64,000 bases of DNA from Haloferax sulfurifontis ATCC BAA-897 (GCF_000337835.1 NZ_AOLM01000025.1:1-64000); one strand, 5' to 3'. Positions 15,832-25,389 are shown, numbered from the stretch's first letter. Numbers and translations are program-made. The notes: a model not told the origin generated them from the sequence alone.

Positions 15832-16974
15832 TCACTTGCTGGCGAACTCGCGGGCCCACGCGTCGGTCCAGTCACTCAGGTTGTTCTGAAGCCGGTCGTA
15901 GGAGAACGTGACGGCTTCCGGCGGCTCTTGGGCGTACTGCGCGAACTCCTCGGGGAGTTCCGCGGTGGTCGTCGCCGGGAACTGGACGTTGCGGACGGCG
16001 ATTTCGGCCTGCACCTCGGGCCGGAGCACGAAGTCCATGAATTCGGCGGCGAGGTCGGGGTTCGACGCGTCGGCGAAGGGGGCCATCCCCTCGGGGTTGG
16101 CGTAGCCCTCGTCGTTCAGGAAGCGAATCTGGTGTCTCGCCATGTCCTCGCCGGACTCGGCGGCGTACACCTGATCGGTCGAGTACGAGACGACCATCGG
16201 GGCCTCCCCGTTCGAGTAGGCGTTGTAGGAGTCCTCCCAGTTGCCGAGGACGCGCACGTCGTTTTCCTTCAGGCTCGCCCAGTAGTCGAGGTAGCCGTCT
16301 TCGCCCTTGGCGTCGATGGTGTGGAGTAAGAACGCCTGTCCCGTCGCCGACGACGTGGGGTTCTGCGCGAGGAGCGCGCCCGCGTACTCGGACTCCAGCA
16401 GGCCGTCGAACGTCTCGGGGGCGACGAAGTCTCCGTCGCCGTCGCCGTAGGTCTCGTCGTAGACGAGCGAGATGTAGCCCGTGTCGTAGGGGACCGCGCG
16501 GCCCTGCGGGTCGAAGTTCAACTGCTCGTTCACGTCGCCGAGTCGGGACAGCCCCTCGGCGGGCGAAAACAGCGCGTCGTCGAGGTTCTCGTCGATGCGG
16601 ACGAGCATCTGCGCGTCGAGGCCGACGTAGAGGTCCGCGCCGGACTCGACGCCCCGGAGGGCGCGCTCGATGTAGTAGTTCACGCCCGAGTCGGGCGTCT
16701 GCCACTCAAGGGTCGCGTCGAACTCGGACTCGAACGCCTCTTTCAGCCACGGCCCGGGACTCGAACTCGGCGCGTCGACGAACGAGCCGTAGGTGCCGAC
16801 GGTGAGCGTCGGCGACTCGCCGCCCGTGGTCGTCCCTTGGGTCGTCGTTGTCGTCTCGGTCGCGTCGCCCGAGGCCTCGGTCGTCGCCTCGTCGCCGCCG
16901 GTCCCGGCACAGCCGGCGAGGAGCGCGGAGACGCCTCCCGCCCCCGCGGCCTTCAGGAAGCTACGTCGTCTCAT
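15832..16974 (-). CDS. thiB: ABC importer substrate-binding lipoprotein, thiamine-binding (TbpA/ThiB) type
   Basis: 380 residues. It starts MRRRSFLKAAGAGGVSALLAGCAG: a twin-arginine (Tat) signal with a lipobox (LAGC), so it is exported folded and anchored by lipid outside the cell. A Thr-rich linker follows. The mature part has SGADLYVGLDAQMLVRI, YDTGYISLVYDETY, and a C-terminal YDRLQNNLSDW, which resemble thiamine-binding protein; Fe3+-binding proteins are the closest alternative. I start at the ATG at 16974, 41 codons inside a longer frame, because the signal peptide begins there and a GTTAAGTA box lies about 30 nt upstream. No thiamine pyrophosphate riboswitch is seen upstream. Confidence 0.85.
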   Translation of the reverse strand: MRRRSFLKAAGAGGVSALLAGCAGTGGDEATTEASGDATETTTTTQGTTTGGESPTLTVGTYGSFVDAPSSSPGPWLKEAFESEFDATLEWQTPDSGVNYYIERALRGVESGADLYVGLDAQMLVRIDENLDDALFSPAEGLSRLGDVNEQLNFDPQGRAVPYDTGYISLVYDETYGDGDGDFVAPETFDGLLESEYAGALLAQNPTSSATGQAFLLHTIDAKGEDGYLDYWASLKENDVRVLGNWEDSYNAYSNGEAPMVVSYSTDQVYAAESGEDMARHQIRFLNDEGYANPEGMAPFADASNPDLAAEFMDFVLRPEVQAEIAVRNVQFPATTTAELPEEFAQYAQEPPEAVTFSYDRLQNNLSDWTDAWAREFASK

Positions 16975-17102
16975 TACTCGGTTGTTGTACTCTGTGGTAC
17001 TTAACGGGAGTGATGTTCCCGGGGCGGTACCCGGCCGAAACCGTCGGTTTCGAGCCTCGTCGCGGGAGAACGACTTTACCCTCTGCCGGAGTATCATCGG
17101 AG

Positions 17103-18185
17103 GTGACTGCTTCTCGTCCGTACGTCTTCGGCGGCGTGCTCGCCCTCTTTGCGCTCCTCGCGGCGGTCATGCTCGCGAACGTGCTGGCGACGGTGTTTTT
17201 CGCCATCACCGTCGCCTACCTGCTCGTCCCGCTCAGGCGAGGCCTCGAAGCGCGCGGGGCCTCCCGGTGGGTCGCCAGCCTCGCCGCCACCGTCGTCGCG
17301 GCGGTCGGCGTCGTCGTCGTGCTCGCGCCGCTCTTCGTCATCCTCTTTCTCCGGCTGAGCGACATCCTCGAACTCGCGGCGCTCCTTCCCGACGTGGTGA
17401 CCGTCGAGTTCCTCGGGATGGTCGAGACGGTGACGCTGGACGACGTGGTCGCGGTCGGCCTCGGCCTGCTCCAGTCGGTCGGCCGCGCCGCCGCCACCGC
17501 CGCGCCCGTGGTGCTCATCAAGCTCACGCTGTTCGGCTTCCTCGTGTTCGCGCTCCTCCTCAGCGGCGACGCCGTCGGCCGAACGCTCCTCGCGCTGGTC
17601 CCGGCCGACTACCGGGACGCGGCGACGGCGCTCAACGAGCGGGCCCGCGAGACGCTGTTCGCCATCTACGTCCTGCAGGCGGCGACCGCCGTCGGCACGT
17701 TCGCCATCGGCCTCGTCGTCTTCTGGGCGCTCGGCTACGACTACGTCGTCACGCTCGCGACGGTCGCGGCCGTCCTCCAGTTCATCCCCATCGTCGGCCC
17801 GAGCGTCCTGCTCGCGGCGATGGCGGCCTACCACGTCGCCGTCGGCGACCTCGTCGCCGCCGCGCTCGTCGTCGCCGTCGGCGGCTTCGCGGTCGCGTGG
17901 CTCCCGGACATCCTGATTCGCCCGCGGCTCGCCAAGGAGACCGCCGACCTGCCGGGGAGCCTCTACTTCGTCGGCTTCGTCGGCGGCCTGCTCAGCCTCG
18001 GCCCGGTCGGCATCATCGCCGGCCCGCTCGTCGTCGCGCTCCTCGTCGAGTCCGTGGACCTGCTCGGCGCGGAGTTACGCGTCGATGGGGGTGGCGGCGT
18101 CGGTGGGGGCGGCGACGATGGCGACGAGAGCGACGGAACCGCCGGGACCGAGGGCGGTGACGCCGCCGACTCGCTCCAGTCGTGA
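17103..18185 (+). CDS. AI-2E family transporter (YhhT/PerM-like permease)
   Basis: 360 residues from a GTG at 17103, which follows GGAG. Eight or so membrane helices with the paired N-terminal hairpin (VFGGVLALFALLAAVMLANVLATVFFAITVAYLLVPLRRGL) and the family's late signature (LQFIPIVGPSVLLAAMAAYHVAVGDLVAA, then ILIRPRLAKETADLPG). AI-2E family members export small molecules; some act as Na+/H+ antiporters. A Gly/Asp-rich 40-residue tail is cytoplasmic and poorly conserved. No substrate can be named. It is divergent from thiB with about 128 nt between starts. Confidence 0.85.
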   Translation: MTASRPYVFGGVLALFALLAAVMLANVLATVFFAITVAYLLVPLRRGLEARGASRWVASLAATVVAAVGVVVVLAPLFVILFLRLSDILELAALLPDVVTVEFLGMVETVTLDDVVAVGLGLLQSVGRAAATAAPVVLIKLTLFGFLVFALLLSGDAVGRTLLALVPADYRDAATALNERARETLFAIYVLQAATAVGTFAIGLVVFWALGYDYVVTLATVAAVLQFIPIVGPSVLLAAMAAYHVAVGDLVAAALVVAVGGFAVAWLPDILIRPRLAKETADLPGSLYFVGFVGGLLSLGPVGIIAGPLVVALLVESVDLLGAELRVDGGGGVGGGGDDGDESDGTAGTEGGDAADSLQS

Positions 18186-18194
18186 CCCTGCTCG

Positions 18195-18971
18195 TCAGTC
18201 CTCGACGACCGCGCCGTCGCGGGCCTCCCACTCGGTGAGACTGCCCTCGTAGAACGCCACGTCGTCGTAGCCGAGATGCGAGAGCACGACGTAGGTGTGG
18301 CTGATGCGCCGGGCGGTGTTGCAGTAGAGGACGACCCGCCGGTCCGGGGTGACGCCCGCGGCCTCCAGAATCGAGTCGAGTTCGTCCCGCGGCTTCAGCC
18401 CGCGCGTCTCGTCGTCGACGAGCTCGCGCCAGTCGACGTTGACCGCGCCGGGGAGGTGCCCCTCCTCGTACTCCGCGGGGTCGCGGGTGTCCACGGTGAC
18501 TGTCTCGGGGTCGTCGAGCGCGGCCTCGACCGCCTCGAAGTCCACGAGCGGCGTCTCGGCCGGTTCGGTTATCTCGTAGACCGTCTCCGCGACCTCGGTC
18601 GCCTCCGTCGTCGTCTCGCGCTCGCGGTTCCACGCGCTGAAGTCGCCGTCGAGGAGGTGGAGCCTGTCGGGGTCGTGCCCGTAGAGGAGCGCGGTCACGA
18701 GAAAGCGGGCCGCGAACACGCCGTGGGTGTCGTCGTAGGCGACCACGTCGTCGTCGGCCGCGATACCCGCGCCCGACAGGAGGTCGGTCCACGCGTCGCG
18801 GCCGGGGAGCATCCCCACGTCGCCGTCGGCGCTCCGGAAGCTGTCGAACGGTATCGAGACCGCGCCGGGGAGGTGCCCGATGCCGTCGAACTCCCAGCCG
18901 TCGCGCACGTCCACGACGCGCACGTCGCCGAGCCGGTCCGCGAGCCAATCCGAAGAGACCACGTCTACCAT
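18195..18971 (-). CDS. tssA: Tandem rhodanese, thiosulfate/3-mercaptopyruvate sulfurtransferase
   Basis: 258 residues making two rhodanese domains. The N-terminal one (VVDVRDGWEFDGIGHLPGAV) is the inactive structural repeat. The C-terminal one ends in VVLYCNTARRISHTYVVL with the catalytic Cys at residue 217; the usual CRxGxR loop is CNTARRI, so substrate preference may differ from its divergent partner. The ATG at 18971 gives the normal N-terminus. Together with the neighbour at 19223 this is a divergent paralogous pair, possibly controlled from the shared 251-nt gap. Confidence 0.88.
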   Translation of the reverse strand: MVDVVSSDWLADRLGDVRVVDVRDGWEFDGIGHLPGAVSIPFDSFRSADGDVGMLPGRDAWTDLLSGAGIAADDDVVAYDDTHGVFAARFLVTALLYGHDPDRLHLLDGDFSAWNRERETTTEATEVAETVYEITEPAETPLVDFEAVEAALDDPETVTVDTRDPAEYEEGHLPGAVNVDWRELVDDETRGLKPRDELDSILEAAGVTPDRRVVLYCNTARRISHTYVVLSHLGYDDVAFYEGSLTEWEARDGAVVED

Positions 18972-19222
18972 GACCCCACGTTTCCGGGCCGCGGATTTAG
19001 GTCCGCCCCTCCTCACACCCCTCGCCACGTGTCCGGGGTAGCGGACGTTGTTGCTGGTTCCGTCGGATACCGGACTCAGATAGCGCGTGACGGTTGTTCT
19101 CCGAGTCGCTTTCGCCGTCTCCCCCGCCATATGTAGGTCAATATTGCCGCATCACCCGAGGTCAGGCCGTACATGCCGTCGCTGTGAGAGTTATGGGTCT
19201 TCCTGTTGTACGGGGAAACGCG

Positions 19223-20083
19223 ATGTCAAACTCCGATTACGCGAAGGACGTACTCGTCTCTGCGGACTGGGTGGAGAGCCACCTCGACGAGTTCCAGAGC
19301 GACGACGCGGCGTACCGACTCGTCGAAGTGGACGTGGACACCGAGGCGTACGACGAGAGTCACGCCCCCGGTGCCATCGGGTTCAACTGGGAGTCCCAAC
19401 TGCAGGACCAGACGACCCGCGACGTGCTGACCAAGGAGGACTTCGAGGACCTCCTCGGCTCGCACGGCATCTCCGAGGACTCCACGGTCGTCCTCTACGG
19501 CGACAACTCCAACTGGTTCGCCGCCTACACCTACTGGCAGTTCAAGTACTACGGCCACGAGGACGTTCACCTGATGAACGGCGGCCGCGACTACTGGGTC
19601 GACAACGACTATCCGACGACCGACGAAGTCCCGTCCTTCCCGGAGCGAGACTACACCGCCAAGGGTCCCTTCGAGGACATCCGCGCGTACCGCGACGACG
19701 TCGAGAAGGCGGTCGACAAGGGCCTTCCCCTCGTCGACGTTCGCTCGCCCGAGGAGTTCTCCGGCGAGATTCTCGCGCCCCCGGGACTGCAGGAGACCGC
19801 CCAGCGCGGCGGCCACATCCCCGGCGCGAGCAACATCTCGTGGGCCGCGACCGTCAACGACGACGGCACCTTCAAGTCCGCCGACGAACTCCGCGACCTC
19901 TACGCGGACCAGGGCATCGAAGGCGACGAGTCCACCATCGCCTACTGCCGCATCGGCGAGCGGTCGTCCATCGCGTGGTTCGCCCTCCACGAACTCCTCG
20001 GCTACGAGAACGTCACCAACTACGACGGCTCGTGGACGGAGTGGGGCAACCTCGTCGGCGCGCCCGTCGAGAAGGGTAACTGA
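19223..20083 (+). CDS. tssB: Thiosulfate sulfurtransferase, tandem rhodanese
   Basis: 286 residues with two rhodanese domains. The catalytic cysteine is Cys242 in STIAYCRIGERSSIAWF, an exact CRxGER loop that favours thiosulfate. HAPGAIGFNW and GHIPGASNISW are the CH2A-type motifs in the two halves. It transfers sulfane sulfur to cyanide or thiol acceptors and is related to the sulfurtransferases of actinobacteria. The ATG at 19223 lies some 28 nt after GTTATGGG, consistent with a leaderless start. A T-run lies 44 nt after its stop. Confidence 0.92.
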   Translation: MSNSDYAKDVLVSADWVESHLDEFQSDDAAYRLVEVDVDTEAYDESHAPGAIGFNWESQLQDQTTRDVLTKEDFEDLLGSHGISEDSTVVLYGDNSNWFAAYTYWQFKYYGHEDVHLMNGGRDYWVDNDYPTTDEVPSFPERDYTAKGPFEDIRAYRDDVEKAVDKGLPLVDVRSPEEFSGEILAPPGLQETAQRGGHIPGASNISWAATVNDDGTFKSADELRDLYADQGIEGDESTIAYCRIGERSSIAWFALHELLGYENVTNYDGSWTEWGNLVGAPVEKGN

Positions 20084-20126
20084 GCCGCCTCGGCCTCAGT
20101 TCGTTTCGAGACCGACCGTACGGTTC

Positions 20127-20131
20127 TTTTT
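20127..20131 (+). terminator. T-tract terminator after tssB
   Basis: Five T in the convergent gap between tssB and the fatty-acid transporter, after a GC-rich stretch. Confidence 0.4.
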
Positions 20132-20136
20132 GCGGC

Positions 20137-21579
20137 TTACATCGGGAGGACGCTGATGCCGACGGCGACGAGCACGCCCGCGCCGAGAAGCACCATCACG
20201 CAGTAGCCCATGATGTCGCGGACCGACAGGCCGCTGATGGAGAGAAGCGGGATGGCCCAGAAGGGCTGAATCATGTTCGTCCACGCGTCGCCCCACGAGG
20301 CGGCGACGGCGACCCGCGGGATGGACTCGCCGGACGCCTTCGCGGCCGTGACGAGCGTCTCGCCGATGACGGCCCACTCGCCACCGCCGGAGGGGACGAA
20401 GAAGTTCACGAGGCCGGCGGTGAAGAAGGCGAAGGCCGGGAGCGTCCCGTCGGGCGCGACGGCGACCATGCCCTGTGCGATCTGCGTGGCGAGGCTGACC
20501 GACCCCTCGGGCGCGTAGGCCATAATGCCCATGATGCCCGCGTAGAACGGGAACTGGAGGATGATGCCCCAGACGTTCTCGACGGCCTCGACGATGGCCT
20601 CGATGTACGCCTTGGGCGTCCCGTGGAACAGCAGGCCGAGAAAGAGGAAGCCGAAGTTGACGATGTTCAGGTTGAGGTTGTTCCACGGCATCGTCCCGTT
20701 CTGCACGCCCTCGAAGAAGTACAGCGCGACCGCGAGCAGGCCGACGAGGCCGATTGCCACGCCGATGCCGAGCGAGTGCTCGATGCGCGTCGCGAGCGAG
20801 GCGTCCTCGGGGACGGCCGTGGAGGCCCATCCGCTCGTCGTCTGCTCGCCGCCGTCGGTCGCCGCCTCGAACTCCGCGGGGTCGATCGGCGTCTTCTTCG
20901 TCTCGTCGGTCGGGTACATGAGCGCGAACAGCGCCGGCAGGAAGAGGAAGCCGACCGCGACGACCAACGCGAGGTTGGCGACCGTGAAGATGGTCCCGCC
21001 GGTGCCGAACGTCGTGTCGAGGATGCCCGCTTCGATGAGGAAGTTATCCTCGGTGTTCAACAGGAGCGGAATCGACCCCGCGAGGCCGCCGTGCCAGACG
21101 ACGAACCCGGAGTACGCGCCGGCGACGACGATGGGGAAGTCGATGCCGCGCATCTCGGTCGCTATCTTCCGGGCGAAAAGCGCCCCGACGACGAGGCCCA
21201 GCCCCCAGTGGACGAACGACGCCGCGGCGGCGACGACCGGAACCATCGCGGCCGCGCCGCGCTCCGTGTTCGGGACGCGCGCGAGCCGCGTCAGGAGCCA
21301 GTCCACGGGCTTCGTCTGCGCGAGCGCGTAGCCCGTCATCAGGATGAGCGTCATCTGCATCCCGAACGAAAGCAGGTTCCAGAAGCCGCCGTACCAGCCG
21401 TCGAGAAGCAGGTTTCCGGCGTGTCCGACGACGCCGGTCCCCTCGCCCGGCGCGACCGATACCAGCGCCAGCACGAACGCCACGCCCGTCAGAATGATGG
21501 CGAACAGAAACGCGTCGGGGAGGTACTGTTCGACCAGTTTCGAACTGCGCTCCGCCGCCTGCCTGATAGCGTTTGTCAT
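20137..21579 (-). CDS. Short-chain fatty acid transporter (AtoE family)
   Basis: 480 residues with about 12-14 membrane helices. Diagnostic stretches of the AtoE family are FPIVVAGAYSGFVVWHGGLAGSIPLL, AGLVNFFVPSGGGEWAVIGETL and AASWGDAWTNMIQPFWAIPLL. These proteins take up short-chain fatty acids such as butyrate or acetoacetate. I use the ATG at 21579, since an upstream in-frame ATG at 21606 falls within the AT-rich promoter (TTGTATTATC). No catabolic partner genes lie beside it. Confidence 0.88.
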   Translation of the reverse strand: MTNAIRQAAERSSKLVEQYLPDAFLFAIILTGVAFVLALVSVAPGEGTGVVGHAGNLLLDGWYGGFWNLLSFGMQMTLILMTGYALAQTKPVDWLLTRLARVPNTERGAAAMVPVVAAAASFVHWGLGLVVGALFARKIATEMRGIDFPIVVAGAYSGFVVWHGGLAGSIPLLLNTEDNFLIEAGILDTTFGTGGTIFTVANLALVVAVGFLFLPALFALMYPTDETKKTPIDPAEFEAATDGGEQTTSGWASTAVPEDASLATRIEHSLGIGVAIGLVGLLAVALYFFEGVQNGTMPWNNLNLNIVNFGFLFLGLLFHGTPKAYIEAIVEAVENVWGIILQFPFYAGIMGIMAYAPEGSVSLATQIAQGMVAVAPDGTLPAFAFFTAGLVNFFVPSGGGEWAVIGETLVTAAKASGESIPRVAVAASWGDAWTNMIQPFWAIPLLSISGLSVRDIMGYCVMVLLGAGVLVAVGISVLPM

Positions 21580-21765
21580 AGCCCGAGTTATTTCATGATA
21601 ATACAATACATAATGTTTAATATTCGAACGGGTTCGGCTCGGTTGGATGTCATGAACCGGCCGACTCGGCGGGCGACTTGCCAGTCACCTCCTCGCCCGT
21701 CGCAGACTCGAGCCGGACTCGCCGCCGCCGATGGGTACAAACCCGAGACGACCATACGGGGCCGT

Positions 21766-22365
21766 ATGACCGAACTCCTCGACACCCTCCGCGACGACCA
21801 CGAGACGCCGCTTTCCCGACTCGGCTCCTCGAAGGCGCTGTACGCCGTCACCGGCGGCGAGATGGACGGCGACGCGGTCCGCGCGGCCGCCGCCGCCGAG
21901 GCCGCCGCCGCCGCCGACCTGTTCGACTGGTGGGCCGACGACGAACCGAACGACGAGGCCGCCGCGCTCTTTTCGGACCTCGCCGACACCGCCCGCGACC
22001 ACGCCGACACCGTCGACGCGGAGCCGGACGGGTCGAAGCCGAACGTCTACGACGTGCTCGCCGAGTTCGAGACGACCGACGGCCGCCTCGGCGGCGCGCT
22101 CGCCCGCGCGCTCGTGTCGCTGAAGACCGTCGAGCAGATGGTCGGCTTCTTCGTCGGCGACGCGGACCCGATGGCCGCAAACGACTTCCGCACGCTCAAG
22201 TCCGACCTCAACGACCAACTCGACGCGCTCGGAGCCGCCGTCTCCGACCTCGTCGAAGACGACGCCGTCGCCCGCGAGGCCGCCGACGCGGTGGTCGAAG
22301 CCGCCTACGACGAGTACGTCGAGACGCTGGAAGGCATGGGCGTCAAGCCGAAGAACGTCTGCTGA
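21766..22365 (+). CDS. Uncharacterised helical, ferritin-like protein
   Basis: 199 residues, almost all predicted alpha helix, alanine- and aspartate-rich. The layout of four long helices (TLRDDHETPLSRLGSSKAL; AAAAEAAAAADLFDWWADD; ALARALVSLKTVEQMVGFFVG; AREAADAVVEAAYDEYVETLEGMGVKPKN) recalls rubrerythrin/ferritin-like bundles, yet the paired ExxH metal motifs are absent, so it is probably not a di-iron enzyme. I do not recognise a named family. ATG at 21766 opens the conserved helix; sequence upstream in the same frame is not haloarchaeal-protein-like. Confidence 0.75.
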   Translation: MTELLDTLRDDHETPLSRLGSSKALYAVTGGEMDGDAVRAAAAAEAAAAADLFDWWADDEPNDEAAALFSDLADTARDHADTVDAEPDGSKPNVYDVLAEFETTDGRLGGALARALVSLKTVEQMVGFFVGDADPMAANDFRTLKSDLNDQLDALGAAVSDLVEDDAVAREAADAVVEAAYDEYVETLEGMGVKPKNVC

Positions 22366-22370
22366 CTCGC

Positions 22371-22375
22371 TTTTT
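22371..22375 (+). terminator. T-tract terminator
   Basis: Five T, followed by CATAT, six bases after the stop of the ferritin-like gene. Confidence 0.4.
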
Positions 22376-22467
22376 CATATCCGGGGTCGCGGGGCGACCC
22401 GCTCGGCGCGAAATCCGTCTTCGCTCACCGAGTGCCGACAGCGCCGACTGGCGGCGTAACGGGTGAG

Positions 22468-22490
22468 TTCCAGTAGAAACGAAGGGGTTT
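22468..22490 (+). repeat. ORB-like motif
   Basis: TTCCAGTAGAAACGAAGGGG followed by TTT. This is the cleanest copy of the motif in the window and differs from the copy at 6254-6276 at few positions of the shared CCAGTNGAAACGAAGGGGT core. It lies in the convergent gap between two small genes, so it is not a promoter element. Confidence 0.55.
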
Positions 22491-22502
22491 GTCAGCCGGT
22501 CG

Positions 22503-22772
22503 TCAGACGCCGGGGACGCCCTTGCGGTATTCGAGGACCTCGCTTCGGGCCTCGCGGACCGTCTCGGCGACGTCGCCGTCGAGGTCCTCGGCGAGGTCGT
22601 GGAGGACCGTCATGTGCCGGGCGAGTCGCCCGTGGTCCGGTCCCTGCTCGCGCGTCGCCAGCTTCGCCAGCTGGTCGGACTGTTCGTAGAGTCGCTCCTG
22701 TACGTCGCCGTCGGTCGCCTCGGCGGCTTCCTTGAGCAGGTTGCTCGCGCGTTCGAGTTCGGCTCGGGTCAT
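22503..22772 (-). CDS. Small uncharacterised helical protein (89 aa)
   Basis: 89 residues, charged, predicted as three helices with heptad-like spacing ([72 protein letters not shown]). No cysteines, no membrane span. The pattern is that of a small haloarchaeal-specific conserved protein of unknown function. It is divergent from uvrB with 88 nt between starts, so the two may share regulation, but nothing else links them. Confidence 0.75.
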   Translation of the reverse strand: MTRAELERASNLLKEAAEATDGDVQERLYEQSDQLAKLATREQGPDHGRLARHMTVLHDLAEDLDGDVAETVREARSEVLEYRKGVPGV

Positions 22773-22860
22773 ACAGGAACGTTCGACAGCCCGCCCCAAA
22801 ACCGTTCCTCCGGCGACAAGCACCGCCTCGCTCAAGTACGCCGCGGCCCAAGGACGGGCA

Positions 22861-24963
22861 ATGAGCGAGTCCGGTCCCCTGTCCGCCGACAGACCCGACG
22901 CAGACCGCGAATTCCGCGTCGACGCCCCCTTCGACCCCGCGGGCGACCAGCCCGAGGCAATCGAGGCGCTTGCCCGCGGCTTCCGCGAGGGCGCCGACGT
23001 ACAGACCCTGCTCGGTGTCACCGGCTCCGGCAAGACCAACACCGTCTCGTGGGTCGTCGAGGAGATTCAGAAGCCGACGCTCGTCCTCGCGCACAACAAG
23101 ACCCTCGCCGCCCAGCTGTACGAGGAGTTCAAGGGGCTGTTCCCCGACAACGCGGTCGAATATTTCGTATCGTACTATGACTATTATCAACCCGAAGCTT
23201 ACATCGAACAAACCGACACCTACATCGACAAGGACATGTCGATAAACGAGGAAATCGACCGGCTCCGCCACTCCGCGACCCGGTCGCTTCTCACCCGCGA
23301 CGACGTCATCGTCGTCGCCTCGGTGTCGGCCATCTACGGCCTCGGCGACCCGAAGAACTACACCGACCTGTCCCTCCGACTGGAGGTCGGCCAGGGGATG
23401 GACCGCGACGAACTGCTCGGCGCGCTCGTCGACCTCAACTACGAGCGCAACGACGTGGACTTCCGGCAGGGGACGTTCCGCGTCCGCGGCGACACCGTCG
23501 AGGTGTTCCCGATGTACGGCCGCTACGCCGTCCGCATCGAGTTCTGGGGCGACGAAATCGACCGGATGCTGAAGCTCGACCCGCTTGCGGGCGAGGTGAA
23601 GTCGTCGGAGCCGGCGGTGCTCGTCCACCCGGCGGAACACTACTCAATCCCCGAAGCACAGCTCGAAGGCGCAATCTCCGAAATCGAGGAGCTGATGGAA
23701 CAGCGGGTGAAGCACTTCCAGCGACAGGGCGACCTCGTGGCCGCCCAGCGCATCGAAGAGCGCACCACCTTCGACATCGAGATGCTCCGCGAGACGGGCC
23801 ACTGCTCCGGCATCGAGAACTACTCGGTCCACCTCTCGGACCGCGAGCCGGGCGACGCGCCCTACACCCTCCTCGACTACTTCCCCGACGACTTCCTCAC
23901 CGTCATCGACGAGTCGCACGTCACGCTCCCGCAGATAAAGGGCCAGTACGCCGGCGACAAGTCCCGAAAGGACTCGCTTGTCGAAAACGGCTTCCGCCTG
24001 CCGACGGCCTACGACAACCGCCCGCTGACCTTCGAGGAGTTCGAAGAGACCGTCGGACAGGCGCTTTTCGTCTCCGCGACGCCCGGCGACTACGAGCGCG
24101 AGCACTCCGACCAAATCGTCGAGCAAATCGTCCGGCCGACCCACCTCGTGGACCCGAGAGTCGAGGTGACGGAGGCGACCGGGCAGGTCGACGACCTGAT
24201 GGCCCGCATCGACGAGCGCGTCGACCGCGACGAGCGCGTGCTCGTCACGACGCTCACGAAGCGGATGGCCGAGGACCTCACTGAGTACCTCGAAGAGGCC
24301 GGCGTCGACGTGGCCTACATGCACGACGAGACCGACACGCTCGAACGCCACGAACTCATCCGGTCGCTCCGCCTCGGCGACATCGACGTGCTCGTCGGCA
24401 TCAACCTCCTCCGGGAGGGCCTCGACATCCCCGAGGTGTCGCTCGTCGCCATCCTCGACGCCGACCAGCAGGGCTTCCTGCGCTCGGAGACCACGCTCGT
24501 CCAGACGATGGGCCGCGCCGCCCGCAACGTCAACGGCGAGGTCGTGCTCTACGCCGACGAGATGACCGACGCGATGGAGGCCGCCATCTCCGAGACACAG
24601 CGCCGCCGGCGCATCCAACAGGCGTTCAACGAGGAACACGGCTACACCCCGACGACCATCGAAAAGGAGGTCGGCGAGACGAACCTGCCGGGGAGCAAGA
24701 CCGACACCCGCGGCGTCTCCGGCGACGAACCCGCCGACGCCGACGAGGCGGTCGAACAGATAGCCTTCCTCGAAGACCGGATGCAGGAGGCCGCCGACAA
24801 CCTCGAATTCGAACTCGCCGCCGACATCCGCGACCGCATCCAGACGCTCCGCCGCGAGTTCGACGTGGACGCGCTCGAAGACGGTGTCGCGCCCGAGTAC
24901 CCCGACGAACACGACGGCGACGGCGACGGCGACGGCGGCCTCGCACCGCCCGACGAGTTCTGA
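22861..24963 (+). CDS. uvrB: UvrABC nucleotide excision repair subunit B
   Basis: 700 residues. UvrB is the damage-verifying helicase-like subunit loaded by UvrA and joined by UvrC. Walker A is GVTGSGKT at residues 52-59; the beta-hairpin that inserts between strands is [21 protein letters not shown] at about 100-120; the DEAD-like box is DESH in [18 protein letters not shown]; motif VI is TMGRAARN; the C-terminal UVR domain ([28 protein letters not shown]) binds UvrC. ATG at 22861 is clear. Bacterial-type uvr genes in haloarchaea are old acquisitions. The hairpin segment has a cluster of AT-ending codons (TAT, GTA, CAA, GCT, ATA) unlike the rest of the gene. Confidence 0.97.
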   Translation: MSESGPLSADRPDADREFRVDAPFDPAGDQPEAIEALARGFREGADVQTLLGVTGSGKTNTVSWVVEEIQKPTLVLAHNKTLAAQLYEEFKGLFPDNAVEYFVSYYDYYQPEAYIEQTDTYIDKDMSINEEIDRLRHSATRSLLTRDDVIVVASVSAIYGLGDPKNYTDLSLRLEVGQGMDRDELLGALVDLNYERNDVDFRQGTFRVRGDTVEVFPMYGRYAVRIEFWGDEIDRMLKLDPLAGEVKSSEPAVLVHPAEHYSIPEAQLEGAISEIEELMEQRVKHFQRQGDLVAAQRIEERTTFDIEMLRETGHCSGIENYSVHLSDREPGDAPYTLLDYFPDDFLTVIDESHVTLPQIKGQYAGDKSRKDSLVENGFRLPTAYDNRPLTFEEFEETVGQALFVSATPGDYEREHSDQIVEQIVRPTHLVDPRVEVTEATGQVDDLMARIDERVDRDERVLVTTLTKRMAEDLTEYLEEAGVDVAYMHDETDTLERHELIRSLRLGDIDVLVGINLLREGLDIPEVSLVAILDADQQGFLRSETTLVQTMGRAARNVNGEVVLYADEMTDAMEAAISETQRRRRIQQAFNEEHGYTPTTIEKEVGETNLPGSKTDTRGVSGDEPADADEAVEQIAFLEDRMQEAADNLEFELAADIRDRIQTLRREFDVDALEDGVAPEYPDEHDGDGDGDGGLAPPDEF

Positions 24964-24969
24964 CCGGCC

Positions 24970-25389
24970 GTGTCTCGACCCCCAACGCTGACGTTCGCGG
25001 CCGGCGGGCTTCTCCGCCGCGACGACGGCCGACTCTGTCTGGTCCACCGGCCGCGCTACGGCGACTGGTCGCTCCCGAAGGGAAAGCTCGAACCCGGCGA
25101 GACGCTGGTCGAGACCGCCGTCAGAGAGGTCCGCGAGGAGACGCGCTGTGCGGTCGACTGCGGCGGCTTCGCCGGGCGCTACGAGTACCGCGTCCCCGAC
25201 GACGCCGGGACACGGAGCGGCCCGAAGGGCGTGTTCGTCTGGCACATGCGCGTCGCCGCCGAGCACCCGTTCGAACCCGGCGGCGAGGTCGACGCGCGCC
25301 GGTGGGTCACCCCCGCCGAAGCCCTCGACCGGCTGACGTACGAGACCGAACGGGCGCTGGTCAGACGGGCATTCGAACTCAACGAGTGA
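24970..25389 (+). CDS. NUDIX hydrolase
   Basis: 139 residues starting with GTG at 24970, six bases after the uvrB stop, so probably in the same transcript. The NUDIX box is complete: GKLEPGETLVETAVREVREET, that is G-x5-E-x7-R-E-x2-E-E. These enzymes cleave nucleoside diphosphates linked to another moiety; with uvrB as neighbour, removal of damaged nucleotides is an attractive guess, but substrate is not visible in sequence. The short linker GRYEYRVPDDAGTRSGPKGVFVWH has no diagnostic substrate residues. Confidence 0.88.
   Translation: MSRPPTLTFAAGGLLRRDDGRLCLVHRPRYGDWSLPKGKLEPGETLVETAVREVREETRCAVDCGGFAGRYEYRVPDDAGTRSGPKGVFVWHMRVAAEHPFEPGGEVDARRWVTPAEALDRLTYETERALVRRAFELNE

Noticed and set aside
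16974-17103. Thiamine pyrophosphate riboswitch upstream of thiB
   Set aside because: The gap lacks the CTGAGA and ACCTGA conserved elements of the THI box and a leaderless start leaves no room for a 5' untranslated aptamer.
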